A stretch of DNA of 7,686 nt from positions 1 through 7,686 of the forward strand of contig JADFZP010000145.1 in assembly GCA_015232485.1 (NCBI GenBank). The letters are read 5' to 3'. Position numbers and translations under genes: made by a program. Each line of letters opens with the position of its first letter. Positions within the stretch are counted from its first letter, which is position 1. Below are positions 1 through 6,085 of the stretch, piece after piece. This DNA comes from Alphaproteobacteria bacterium (GTDB taxonomy: Bacteria; Pseudomonadota; Alphaproteobacteria; Rhodospirillales; Magnetospirillaceae). The notes under the pieces were generated by a model. It saw only the letters and a program-made list of their open reading frames with translations, was not told the origin of the DNA and ran no database searches.

Positions 1-1
1 T

Positions 2-136
2 GGGCCGCTGATCGCCGGCATCGCGCTGCTCGACGGATTGGTCATGCTGATCGCCGGCTGGCCGGCCGGAGCGGCGCTGGGCGTCGCAGGCTTCGCGCTG
101 ACCCTGGCCGCCCAACGGCGGATCGCCGGAACGTGA
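2..136 (+). CDS. C-terminal fragment of a membrane protein, possibly UbiA-family prenyltransferase
   Basis: Only the last 44 codons are inside the window, in the frame that starts at base 2 and ends at a TGA at 134-136. The visible peptide is almost entirely hydrophobic (GPLIAGIALLDGLVMLIAG, then ALGVAGFALTL), which makes about two membrane helices, and it ends in a short basic tail, QRRIAGT. This is how the C-terminus of a polytopic inner-membrane protein looks. The arrangement of the last helices and the tail recalls UbiA-type prenyltransferases, but the catalytic Asp-rich motifs lie outside the window, so this is only a suggestion. The gene converges on the hybrid histidine kinase, with 66 bp between the two stop codons, and most of that gap is a repeat element. 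I am fairly sure it is a real gene end and unsure of the family. Confidence 0.6.
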   Translation, partial: GPLIAGIALLDGLVMLIAGWPAGAALGVAGFALTLAAQRRIAGT

Positions 137-161
137 TCAGGCGGCGCGGATTGCGCGAGGC

Positions 162-240
162 CGATGGAAGACTTGACCCGGCCATCCACGTCTGTAGGGC
201 TGTCATGTGGATGCCCGGATCAAGTCCGGGCATGACGGCG
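162..240. repeat. BIME/REP-like inverted repeat of alphaproteobacterial type
   Basis: Two related half-elements face each other. The right one, GTGGATGCCCGGATCAAGTC at 207-226, matches the reverse complement of 170-189 at 18 of 20 positions, with a 17-nt spacer (190-206). The right half also contains its own perfect hairpin: ATGCCCGGA (211-219), loop TCAAG, TCCGGGCAT (225-233). In the left half the matching internal hairpin has decayed to GATGG...CCATC. The sequence is the familiar alphaproteobacterial intergenic repeat whose frames often give spurious peptides such as MPGLDPGIH. It sits between two convergent genes and contains the hybrid kinase stop codon. It may act as a processing or 3'-end stabilising structure. 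No T-run follows on either strand, so it is not a classical intrinsic terminator. Confidence 0.8.
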
Positions 241-3082
241 TGGGAACCGCGGCGCGACTCAGGGTGTCGACGTTGTCGCCCAGGGTCTTCAGGCTGATCG
301 GCTTGCGCATCACCAGCAGATGCTGGTCGGCGCGCGGCGCGGCGTCGTGCTCGGTGACGCCAAGATGGCCGGTGACCACCAGGATCGGCTGGCGAGGGTT
401 GCGGTTGCGGATCGCCTCGATCAGGGCGTGGCCGTCGCCGCCCGGCATGCGCAGATCGGTCACCACCACGTCGGCGGGATCGGCCGCGAAACACTCCAGC
501 GCCGACATGCCGTCGCGGGCCATGGTGGTGCGGTAACCCAATCCGTTGAGATAATCGGCCATGGCGACCGCCGCCTGGCCCTCGTCATCGACCACCAGGA
601 CGTGGCGGCCGTCTCCGGAAGAGACCGCCGGGGGTGGCGTCGGGACGCGAAGCGGTCCGGCCCGCTCGGTCAGGCGGCAGGGCCGCGCGCCGGGCAGAGC
701 GACCTCGAACACCGCCCCCTCGCGGCCGTTGCGCGCCTTGATCTGGCCGTCCATCGACGAAACGATGCCGAAGCTCACCGACAGCCCCAGCCCGGTGCCC
801 GAGCCCACCTCCTTGGTGGTGAAGAACGGCTCGAACAGGCGGTCGATCAGATTGGCCGGAATGCCGGTGCCGTTGTCGGCGACGGTGATGAGCACGGTTT
901 CGCCGGTGCAACCGGCCCCCACCCGGATCAGCCCGGGCGGATGGGGCCTGCGCGCCAACCGCTCGCGAAGCGCGTCCTTGGCGTTGGTCAGCAGGTTGAC
1001 CATCACCTGCTCGAGTTGGACCGGCCGCCCACGCACCAGGCAGCGCTGGCTGGACGGATCAAGCTCGATGTGAATGCCCTCGGCCTGCAATTGCGGGCGC
1101 AGCAGCGAAACCGCCATGTTCACCGCGCCCAGCGCGTCGAACACCCCGACGGGACCGGAATCGGCGCGGCTGAAAATGCGGATGTGGTCGATGATCTCGC
1201 CCATTCGACGCGCCTGCTCGGCGATCAATTCGAATTGGCCCTTCTGGCGTTCGGCCGAAGCCTTGCCGCGTTCGAGCATCAACAGCATGCCGTCGGCCGC
1301 CATGCGCATGATGTTGAGGGGCTGGCTCAATTCGTGCGCCATTCCGGCGGCCATTTCGCCCAGCGTGGCGAGCTTGGCGCTTTGCACCAGTTGCGACTGC
1401 ATGTGCTTGCGTTCGGTGATGTCTTGCAAGGTGCCGATCATGCGCGACGGCCGGCCATCGGCGTCCAGGATCACCTCGGCCTGCTCGTGGACGAAACGCT
1501 CCTCGCCGCGAGGGAGATTGACCCGGTGGTCGATGCTGAACGGGCGGCCCTCGTTCAAGGTGGCGTCCATCGCCTGGATCACCGCCAGCCGATCGTCCTC
1601 GTGAACGTGGTCGAGTAGGGTTTGATAGGTGGGCTCGGCGACTTGCTGGTCGACGCCGAAGATGCGGTGGACCTCGTCCGACCACCACAGCCGGCCGCTG
1701 TCGATGTCCAATTCCCACGAGCCCAGCTTGGCGATCTGCTGGGCGCGGGTCAGACGGGCGCGGCTTTCCAGCAACGCGTCCTCGATCAGCCGGCGCTTGG
1801 TAATGTCGCGCACGCTGGAGCGCACGCCCAAGGGGCCGGCCCCGTCGCGGATCGGCTGCCACGAGACCGACGCCCGGATGACCCCGCCATCCTTGCGCAG
1901 CAGCCGGAATTCGAGATCGCGGGCCGAGCCGCCCTGGGGCGCTTCGCGCCACCGCGCGCCCACCGTCGCCCGCTCGTCGGGATGGATCAGCGGCAGCGGA
2001 AAGTCCTCCATCGCCAGGCATTCGGCGGGCAGGTAGCCGGTCAGCCTTTGCACCGCCGGACTGACCCACAGCAGCCGCCCATCGGGCGCCACCCAGTGCT
2101 CCCAGTCATAGGTGTAGTCGGCGATCGCCTTGAGGCCCTGTTCGCTGTCGCGCAGATGGCGAAGCTGCCGGGCCAGCGCCAAGGCCAGCGCCGCCACCAA
2201 CCCGACCATCCCCAGCGCGAAGGCCCCCTGATACAGCGCGTTGCGCCGCCAGTCGGCCAGGACGTGGTCGACCGACAGCCCGACCATCACCACCAGCGGC
2301 AAACCGCTGACCCGCCGATAGGCTTGAATCCGGTCGACCGCGTCGCCGCCGGTGACGATCCGGAACACCCCGCTGGGCGCCCGCGCCAGATGCTCGACGA
2401 ACAAGGGCCGACCCGACAGGTCCTGGCCGATCATCGCTTCGATAGAGGGGGCGCGGAACAGAAGCGGGCCATCGGCGTGAACCACCGAGACCAACCCGCC
2501 CTGCCCCAGGTTGAGCGATTTGTAGAAGGTGGCGAACTGCGTGGATTCGAGGATCGCCACCACCCAGCCGGCGCGCGTTCCTTCGCGATCGAACAGGGGC
2601 CGCCAGACGGGGATCATCCAGTCGTCGTTCCCGCCGCGAAACGGGCCGCCGATCGACAGGCCCTCGCCCTCGCCGCCGCCGGCCAAAAGCGCCGCGCCCC
2701 GGCTGTCGAAACCCGCCTCGAAACCGCCATAGATGGTGTCGAGCCGACCGGCCTCGTCGAGGATCATCAGCGACCGCATGCGCGGCAGTTCGACCACGTC
2801 CTCGTTCATGTCCGAGGGTTCGTGGCCGGAACGATGCTCGCGCGCCACGTGGCGGAGCAGGTGGTCGACCTGGGCGAACACCCCCTCGGCGTGTTGGTCG
2901 AGGACGCGCGCCAAGTTCACCGCCTCGTGCTCGGCCGCCATGATGCTTTGCCGATGGCTTTGGCGGATCGACCACGCGGTGGCGCCCACGAACACCGCGC
3001 AGGCGGTGACCGCCAGCGCGAACAGCACGCGCCGCGACCGCCCGAAGGCGCGACCTTCGGCGACGCGACGCGCGCCTTCCAT
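203..3082 (-). CDS. Hybrid sensor histidine kinase (periplasmic sensor-PAS-PAS-HisKA-HATPase-REC)
   Basis: This is an inner-membrane hybrid histidine kinase of 959 residues from the chosen ATG. Membrane helix 1 is at about 19-37, followed by a periplasmic Cache/PDC-like sensor region of about 245 residues and membrane helix 2 near 283-306. Two PAS domains follow (about 317-430 and 450-555), each ending in a DIT[KE]R-type motif. The H-box MAHELSQPL puts the phospho-acceptor at His583 (codon 1334-1336). The ATPase domain (about 680-800) has N-box NLLTNAKDAL, DNGTGIP, and a GSGTGLGLS lid motif. The receiver (about 827-939) has VVDDE, Asp876 in VVTDLRMPGG (codon 455-457), VVTGH and MRKP, so it looks phosphorylatable. 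There is no DNA-binding output and no response regulator beside it, so the phosphate probably goes to a phosphotransfer protein elsewhere. The start is uncertain: the frame is open to a TTG at 3169 and a GTG at 3103 has GGGAG four bases upstream. ATG 3082 places the basic patch just before helix 1. The last ten or so residues come from the repeat. Confidence 0.93.
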   Translation of the reverse strand: MEGARRVAEGRAFGRSRRVLFALAVTACAVFVGATAWSIRQSHRQSIMAAEHEAVNLARVLDQHAEGVFAQVDHLLRHVAREHRSGHEPSDMNEDVVELPRMRSLMILDEAGRLDTIYGGFEAGFDSRGAALLAGGGEGEGLSIGGPFRGGNDDWMIPVWRPLFDREGTRAGWVVAILESTQFATFYKSLNLGQGGLVSVVHADGPLLFRAPSIEAMIGQDLSGRPLFVEHLARAPSGVFRIVTGGDAVDRIQAYRRVSGLPLVVMVGLSVDHVLADWRRNALYQGAFALGMVGLVAALALALARQLRHLRDSEQGLKAIADYTYDWEHWVAPDGRLLWVSPAVQRLTGYLPAECLAMEDFPLPLIHPDERATVGARWREAPQGGSARDLEFRLLRKDGGVIRASVSWQPIRDGAGPLGVRSSVRDITKRRLIEDALLESRARLTRAQQIAKLGSWELDIDSGRLWWSDEVHRIFGVDQQVAEPTYQTLLDHVHEDDRLAVIQAMDATLNEGRPFSIDHRVNLPRGEERFVHEQAEVILDADGRPSRMIGTLQDITERKHMQSQLVQSAKLATLGEMAAGMAHELSQPLNIMRMAADGMLLMLERGKASAERQKGQFELIAEQARRMGEIIDHIRIFSRADSGPVGVFDALGAVNMAVSLLRPQLQAEGIHIELDPSSQRCLVRGRPVQLEQVMVNLLTNAKDALRERLARRPHPPGLIRVGAGCTGETVLITVADNGTGIPANLIDRLFEPFFTTKEVGSGTGLGLSVSFGIVSSMDGQIKARNGREGAVFEVALPGARPCRLTERAGPLRVPTPPPAVSSGDGRHVLVVDDEGQAAVAMADYLNGLGYRTTMARDGMSALECFAADPADVVVTDLRMPGGDGHALIEAIRNRNPRQPILVVTGHLGVTEHDAAPRADQHLLVMRKPISLKTLGDNVDTLSRAAVPTPSCPDLIRAST

Positions 3083-3124
3083 TCCTCGTTTCCCGTGGGG
3101 CACGGAGCTCCCGTCATTGGCTGA

Positions 3125-3143
3125 TCTGATGGACGGGATCAGA
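3125..3143. promoter_or_regulatory. Inverted repeat in the leader of the hybrid kinase gene
   Basis: TCTGAT at 3125-3130 and ATCAGA at 3138-3143 form a perfect 6-bp inverted repeat around a 7-nt centre (GGACGGG). It lies about 43 bp before the ATG of the hybrid kinase, in the 129-bp gap after the cytidylate-kinase-like gene. It could be a small operator or an mRNA hairpin. A 6-bp repeat can arise by chance, and I see no convincing -35/-10 pair around it. Upstream of it in this gap I also see no terminator. Confidence 0.25.
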
Positions 3144-3211
3144 ATCCGCCTATTCGCCCGTCGAAGCAATCATCTGGGCGTATAAGGCTCGGCCCACCGG
3201 AGTATGACGCT

Positions 3212-3907
3212 TCAATCCGCGATCTTGCCCAGCACGCTGCCGCGATGCACCGCCTTGGCCATCGATTCCAGCATTTCGACGACATCCTCGAAGTCGACCA
3301 TGCGGTCGGTGTTGATGGTGATGTCGAACTGGCTGGCCTCGCTAAGGCGCGAACGGAACATCTCCCACACGAATTCGCCGCGGTGATGGTTGACGTCCTT
3401 CACATGGGCCAAGGCCTCGGCCTCGCTTTGCCCTTGCGAGGCGGCCAGACGACGGGCGCAGATTTCGGGGGTTCCCGATACGCGGACCCTTAGCGCGCAG
3501 GCGTTGGCCAGCACCACATGGGCGCCGCGCCCAACCAGCACGCCGCCGGCCCGGCCCAGGCTCATGATCACCCGCGCCAGCGCGTCGCGATAGGTGTCGG
3601 GCGACAGATCCTGGCCCGAGAAGAGACGGTAAAGCCACATCTCCTTGGCCCGGCCAATGCCCTCGTCGAGCATGCGGGCGGTCGCCACGTCGGTCTCCAG
3701 GCGCTCGGCGACCCTGCGCAGCAGATCCTGCTCGTAGTAGGGCACGCCGAGGCGCTGGGCGAGCCGTTCGGCGATGATGTCGCCACCCGACCCGCAATCG
3801 CGCGAGATCGTGATGACCGGCTGCTTCGGCCGCGACAGGGTGCCTTCGGCTGGCTTCGATACGACTTCGGCCATGGCCGCTATCGCGGAGAGAACATCGG
3901 TGGTCAT
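3212..3907 (-). CDS. Cytidylate kinase-like family protein
   Basis: This is a 231-residue, probably cytosolic P-loop-fold protein of the cytidylate-kinase-like family (the Cytidylate_kin2 type, distinct from housekeeping Cmk). After a linker of about 28 residues comes a beta strand and an altered phosphate loop, VITISRDCGSGGD (31-43). It then has GVPYYEQDLL, VLVGRGAHVVL (123-133) and a C-terminal DITINTDR. Where classical NMP kinases have GxxGxGK[GT], this loop is GSGGD with no lysine. That is common in the family and leaves catalytic activity and true substrate open. The ATG at 3905-3907 has GAGG six bases upstream, a good ribosome site. A candidate promoter lies in the 81-bp gap after the copper-storage gene. 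I know of no role that ties it to its neighbours. Confidence 0.88.
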   Translation of the reverse strand: MTTDVLSAIAAMAEVVSKPAEGTLSRPKQPVITISRDCGSGGDIIAERLAQRLGVPYYEQDLLRRVAERLETDVATARMLDEGIGRAKEMWLYRLFSGQDLSPDTYRDALARVIMSLGRAGGVLVGRGAHVVLANACALRVRVSGTPEICARRLAASQGQSEAEALAHVKDVNHHRGEFVWEMFRSRLSEASQFDITINTDRMVDFEDVVEMLESMAKAVHRGSVLGKIAD

Positions 3908-3940
3908 TTACGGCCTCGCGGGGATTTCGGACGTCCGGAG

Positions 3941-3969
3941 AGGATACTCCCGCCGCGCCGCCGGCTCAA
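3941..3969 (-). promoter_or_regulatory. Candidate sigma70-type promoter for the cytidylate-kinase-like gene
   Basis: On the minus strand TTGAGC (3964-3969) and TATCCT (3941-3946) are separated by exactly 17 bp. Each matches four of six consensus bases. Transcription would start about 25-30 bp before the ATG, leaving room for the GAGG ribosome site. The spacing and placement are right, but alphaproteobacterial promoters are poorly predicted by consensus, so this is only a candidate. Confidence 0.35.
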
Positions 3970-3988
3970 CGTCGCATGGTGGATTCGA

Positions 3989-4393
3989 TCAATGACTCAT
4001 GCTTTGCATCGCCTTCCGGCAGGAGTCTTCGCAACTGCGGCACTCCTCGCCGCAGATCCGGCAGTGTTCGTGCATTTTGGCATGCCGCTCGCATTCCTCG
4101 GCGCACAGTCCGCAGGCGGTGGCGCAGGCTTCGAGCATCGCCCGGATCACCGTCTCGTTCGACCCGCTGCGCCGAGTCGCCACCGCGCCGGTGGCGGCGC
4201 ACACGTCGGCGCAGTCCAGGTTGAGACGGATGCACTGCACCAGTTCGGCGACGCCCTCCTCGCCCAGGCAGGCATCGGCGCAAGTCACGCAGGTCTGGGC
4301 GCAGTCGTAGCATTGCTCGATGCAGTCGATCAGCGCGTCGTTGGTGTTGCCGCGGACATGCGGATGGGTACTGATCATTTCCCTGGCGTGCAT
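3989..4393 (-). CDS. Four-helix-bundle copper-storage protein (Csp3-like, DUF326)
   Basis: This is a 134-residue protein with 18 cysteines, nearly all in helical CxxxC, CxxC and related spacings (for example CIEQCYDCAQTCVTCADAC, CATACGLCAEEC, CRICGEECRSCEDSC). That is the hallmark of the Csp copper-storage family, in which a tetramer of four-helix bundles binds many Cu(I) ions through cysteines lining each bundle core. There is no Tat or Sec signal peptide, so it fits the cytosolic Csp3 type rather than the exported Csp1 type. The start is the ATG at 4391-4393: it has GAGG six bases upstream, whereas the frame also opens at a TTG at 4426 with no good ribosome site. A second ATG five codons in (MISTHP) is a weaker choice. 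A perfect inverted repeat abuts the ribosome site. No CopA, CueO or copper regulator is visible nearby. Confidence 0.9.
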   Translation of the reverse strand: MHAREMISTHPHVRGNTNDALIDCIEQCYDCAQTCVTCADACLGEEGVAELVQCIRLNLDCADVCAATGAVATRRSGSNETVIRAMLEACATACGLCAEECERHAKMHEHCRICGEECRSCEDSCRKAMQSMSH

Positions 4394-4403
4394 GGAACAC
4401 CTC

Positions 4404-4420
4404 GCTTGTGGGTTACAAGC
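4404..4420. promoter_or_regulatory. Perfect inverted repeat abutting the copper-storage gene's ribosome site
   Basis: GCTTGT (4404-4409), centre GGGTT, ACAAGC (4415-4420) is a perfect 6-bp inverted repeat. It ends exactly where the GAGG (4400-4403) of the copper-storage gene begins. On the minus strand a TTGACC (4422-4427) immediately precedes it, so it occupies the place of a spacer operator of MerR type. No acceptable -10 follows at 17 or 19 bp, however, and the half-sites are not the known CueR pattern. It could be an operator or an mRNA hairpin that gates the ribosome site. Confidence 0.4.
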
Positions 4421-4453
4421 GGTCAACGGCGGCGGGCGCCGGATGTTCCGCGC

Positions 4454-6049
4454 TCAGGGCGACAGATAGGCGTCGGCGGCGAGGGTGAGGTCGTCGGCGC
4501 GCGCCGGATAGGCCACCGGCCGCCGCGCCGCCCAGTGATTCATCGGGTAATAAAGCGGGATCACCGCCATGTCGTCCATCGCGATGCCCACCGCCGCGCG
4601 CAGCAGCGCCTCGCGGCGCTTCTCGTCGAAACTGGCCATCGCGCGGTCCAGCGTCTCGTCGAATTCGCGGTTGGAGTAGCGTCCGGCGTTGGCGGCGCCC
4701 CAGCCCTGGCGGCAATTCGGCCCGGCCAGCAGGTTCAGCAGGGTGTCGCTGACATCTCCGGCGATCGCCCCCCAGCCGAAGAAGGCGAGGCTGAACTCGT
4801 GCAGCGCCAGCCGAGGGAAAAACTCGGCGGAGGGCAGCGCCTCGACGGCCACCCGGATGCCGACCCGCCCCAACATCCGCGCCAGCGTGCCGCAAACCTG
4901 CTCGTCATTGACGTAGCGGTCGCTCGGGCAGTGCAGCGTAAGGCGGAAGCCGTCTCCCCACCCCGCCGCGTCGAGCAACGCCTTGGCCTCGGCGGGGTCG
5001 AAGCGGTCGACCTCGATCTTCGGGTCCACGCCAAAGCCGGCGGACAGCAGTTGACCAGCCGGCAGGGCGCGCCCCGAAAACAGTCCCAGCACGATGTCGG
5101 TGCGGTCGATCGCCTTCGAGATCGCCCGGCGAACGCGGACGTCCTTGAGCGGGTTGCTGGTCAGCGGCCGGCCGTCGAGATCGCTGACAAACGGGGTGCG
5201 GTCGCGACTGTGGTCGGGATGCAGCACCAGCACCCGCGTCGACACGGCGTTGAAGACGCCCAGCGCCGGGTTGCGCGCCAAGCGGTCGATGTCGGCCGGC
5301 GGCACCTGATCGATCAGTCGCACCCGGCCGATCGACAAAGCCGCCACGCGCTGGGCGTTGTCGTGCTCGACCGAGATGGTCACCTTGTCCCAGCGCGGCA
5401 GCCCCGCCCAGTGCCGATCGAAGGCGGCGAATTCGACGAACTCGCCCGGCTTCCACGACACCAGCTTGAAAGGCCCGGTGCCCACCGCCGCCTCGCCGCT
5501 GTTGAATTCGGCGCTGGTCGCGGCGGCCAGGTGTCGCGGAATGATGTTGATCGCGAACAGCCTGCCCGGCATCGCGGGGTCGGGCCGGCTGGTGCGGATC
5601 ACCAGGGTCAGCGGATCGGGGGCGGTCAGCTCGACCATCCCCTCGATTTGCTGGCGAAAACCCAGCGACTCGCCGCGCGGCTTGGACAGGATGCGGTTCA
5701 TGGTGGCGATGACGTCGTCGGCCGTGAACGGGCTGCCGTCGTGGAACACGACGTCGGGACGCAACTTGAATTCCCAAGCGGTCTCGTCGATCGGCCGCCA
5801 CGACAACGCCAGTCCAGGCGCCGGCAGGCCGCTGGCGCGGGTGACCAGCGGCTCGAAAAGATGCAGCCCGATCATCGCGTTGGGGGCCGAATTCATTTGA
5901 TGCGGGTCGAGCGTGTCGAAACGCGCCCCCGTTCGCACCGCCAAGTCTTCGGCCATCGACGGCCACGGCGCCAGCGCGACGGCCGCCAGCCAGATGGCCA
6001 GCGATAGCCTAAAGATCGCGATCGGTGTCGGCGATGACGCCTTCCGCAT
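4454..6049 (-). CDS. ABC transporter substrate-binding protein, family 5 (peptide/nickel type)
   Basis: This is a 531-residue periplasmic solute-binding protein of the SBP_bac_5 (DppA/OppA/NikA) family, the usual length for it. The N-terminus is a Sec signal peptide: Arg/Lys near the start, hydrophobic core LSLAIWLAAVALA, likely cleavage after Ser-Met-Ala33. There is no lipobox cysteine. Family landmarks are FDTLDPH, the strand-turn WEFKLRPDVVFHDGSPFTADDV, VGTGPFKLVSWKPGE, and VRRAISKAIDR in lobe 2. The ligand cannot be read from sequence; peptides, nickel or other metal chelates, and opines all occur in this family. No permease or ATPase gene follows; the next gene is a copper-storage protein. 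The gene starts 36 bp after the upstream sensor kinase, so the two are probably one transcript, and a role as a ligand receptor for signalling is possible. The ribosome site is weak: AAGG ten bases before the ATG. Confidence 0.93.
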   Translation of the reverse strand: MRKASSPTPIAIFRLSLAIWLAAVALAPWPSMAEDLAVRTGARFDTLDPHQMNSAPNAMIGLHLFEPLVTRASGLPAPGLALSWRPIDETAWEFKLRPDVVFHDGSPFTADDVIATMNRILSKPRGESLGFRQQIEGMVELTAPDPLTLVIRTSRPDPAMPGRLFAINIIPRHLAAATSAEFNSGEAAVGTGPFKLVSWKPGEFVEFAAFDRHWAGLPRWDKVTISVEHDNAQRVAALSIGRVRLIDQVPPADIDRLARNPALGVFNAVSTRVLVLHPDHSRDRTPFVSDLDGRPLTSNPLKDVRVRRAISKAIDRTDIVLGLFSGRALPAGQLLSAGFGVDPKIEVDRFDPAEAKALLDAAGWGDGFRLTLHCPSDRYVNDEQVCGTLARMLGRVGIRVAVEALPSAEFFPRLALHEFSLAFFGWGAIAGDVSDTLLNLLAGPNCRQGWGAANAGRYSNREFDETLDRAMASFDEKRREALLRAAVGIAMDDMAVIPLYYPMNHWAARRPVAYPARADDLTLAADAYLSP

Positions 6050-6085
6050 CGGCTGTGCGCCTTACCCATTTCCCCTTGTCGAAAT

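Noticed and set aside
211..233. Hairpin ATGCCCGGA-TCAAG-TCCGGGCAT as an intrinsic terminator between the convergent genes
   Set aside because: The stem is strong but no T-run follows on either strand, and it lies partly inside the kinase coding sequence; it is better explained as a repeat unit.
42..494. 150-codon minus-strand frame containing VMPGLDPGIH
   Set aside because: This peptide is the well-known false translation of the alphaproteobacterial palindromic repeat, and the rest of the frame overlaps the receiver domain of the kinase in another frame.
320..3124. Two long + strand frames (320-1618 and 1622-3124) opposite the hybrid kinase
   Set aside because: They share one frame split by a stop, have a repetitive His/Arg/Gln-rich composition and no recognisable motif. 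The minus strand carries a clear full-domain kinase.
3928..3937. 10-bp palindrome CGGACGTCCG before the cytidylate-kinase-like gene as an operator
   Set aside because: It is short, GC-rich and has no flanking symmetry. It lies near the predicted transcript start, but I cannot separate it from chance.
4430..4441. GC palindrome CGGCG-GG-CGCCG after the substrate-binding protein gene as a terminator
   Set aside because: The centre is too short for a stable hairpin and there is no T-run; such short GC palindromes are expected by chance here.
3518..6007. An 829-codon open frame on the + strand crossing three minus-strand genes
   Set aside because: It lies opposite well-recognised genes and runs through their gaps. 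Its product is low-complexity Arg/Gly/His/Gln-rich with no domain, as expected for the antisense frame of GC-rich codons.
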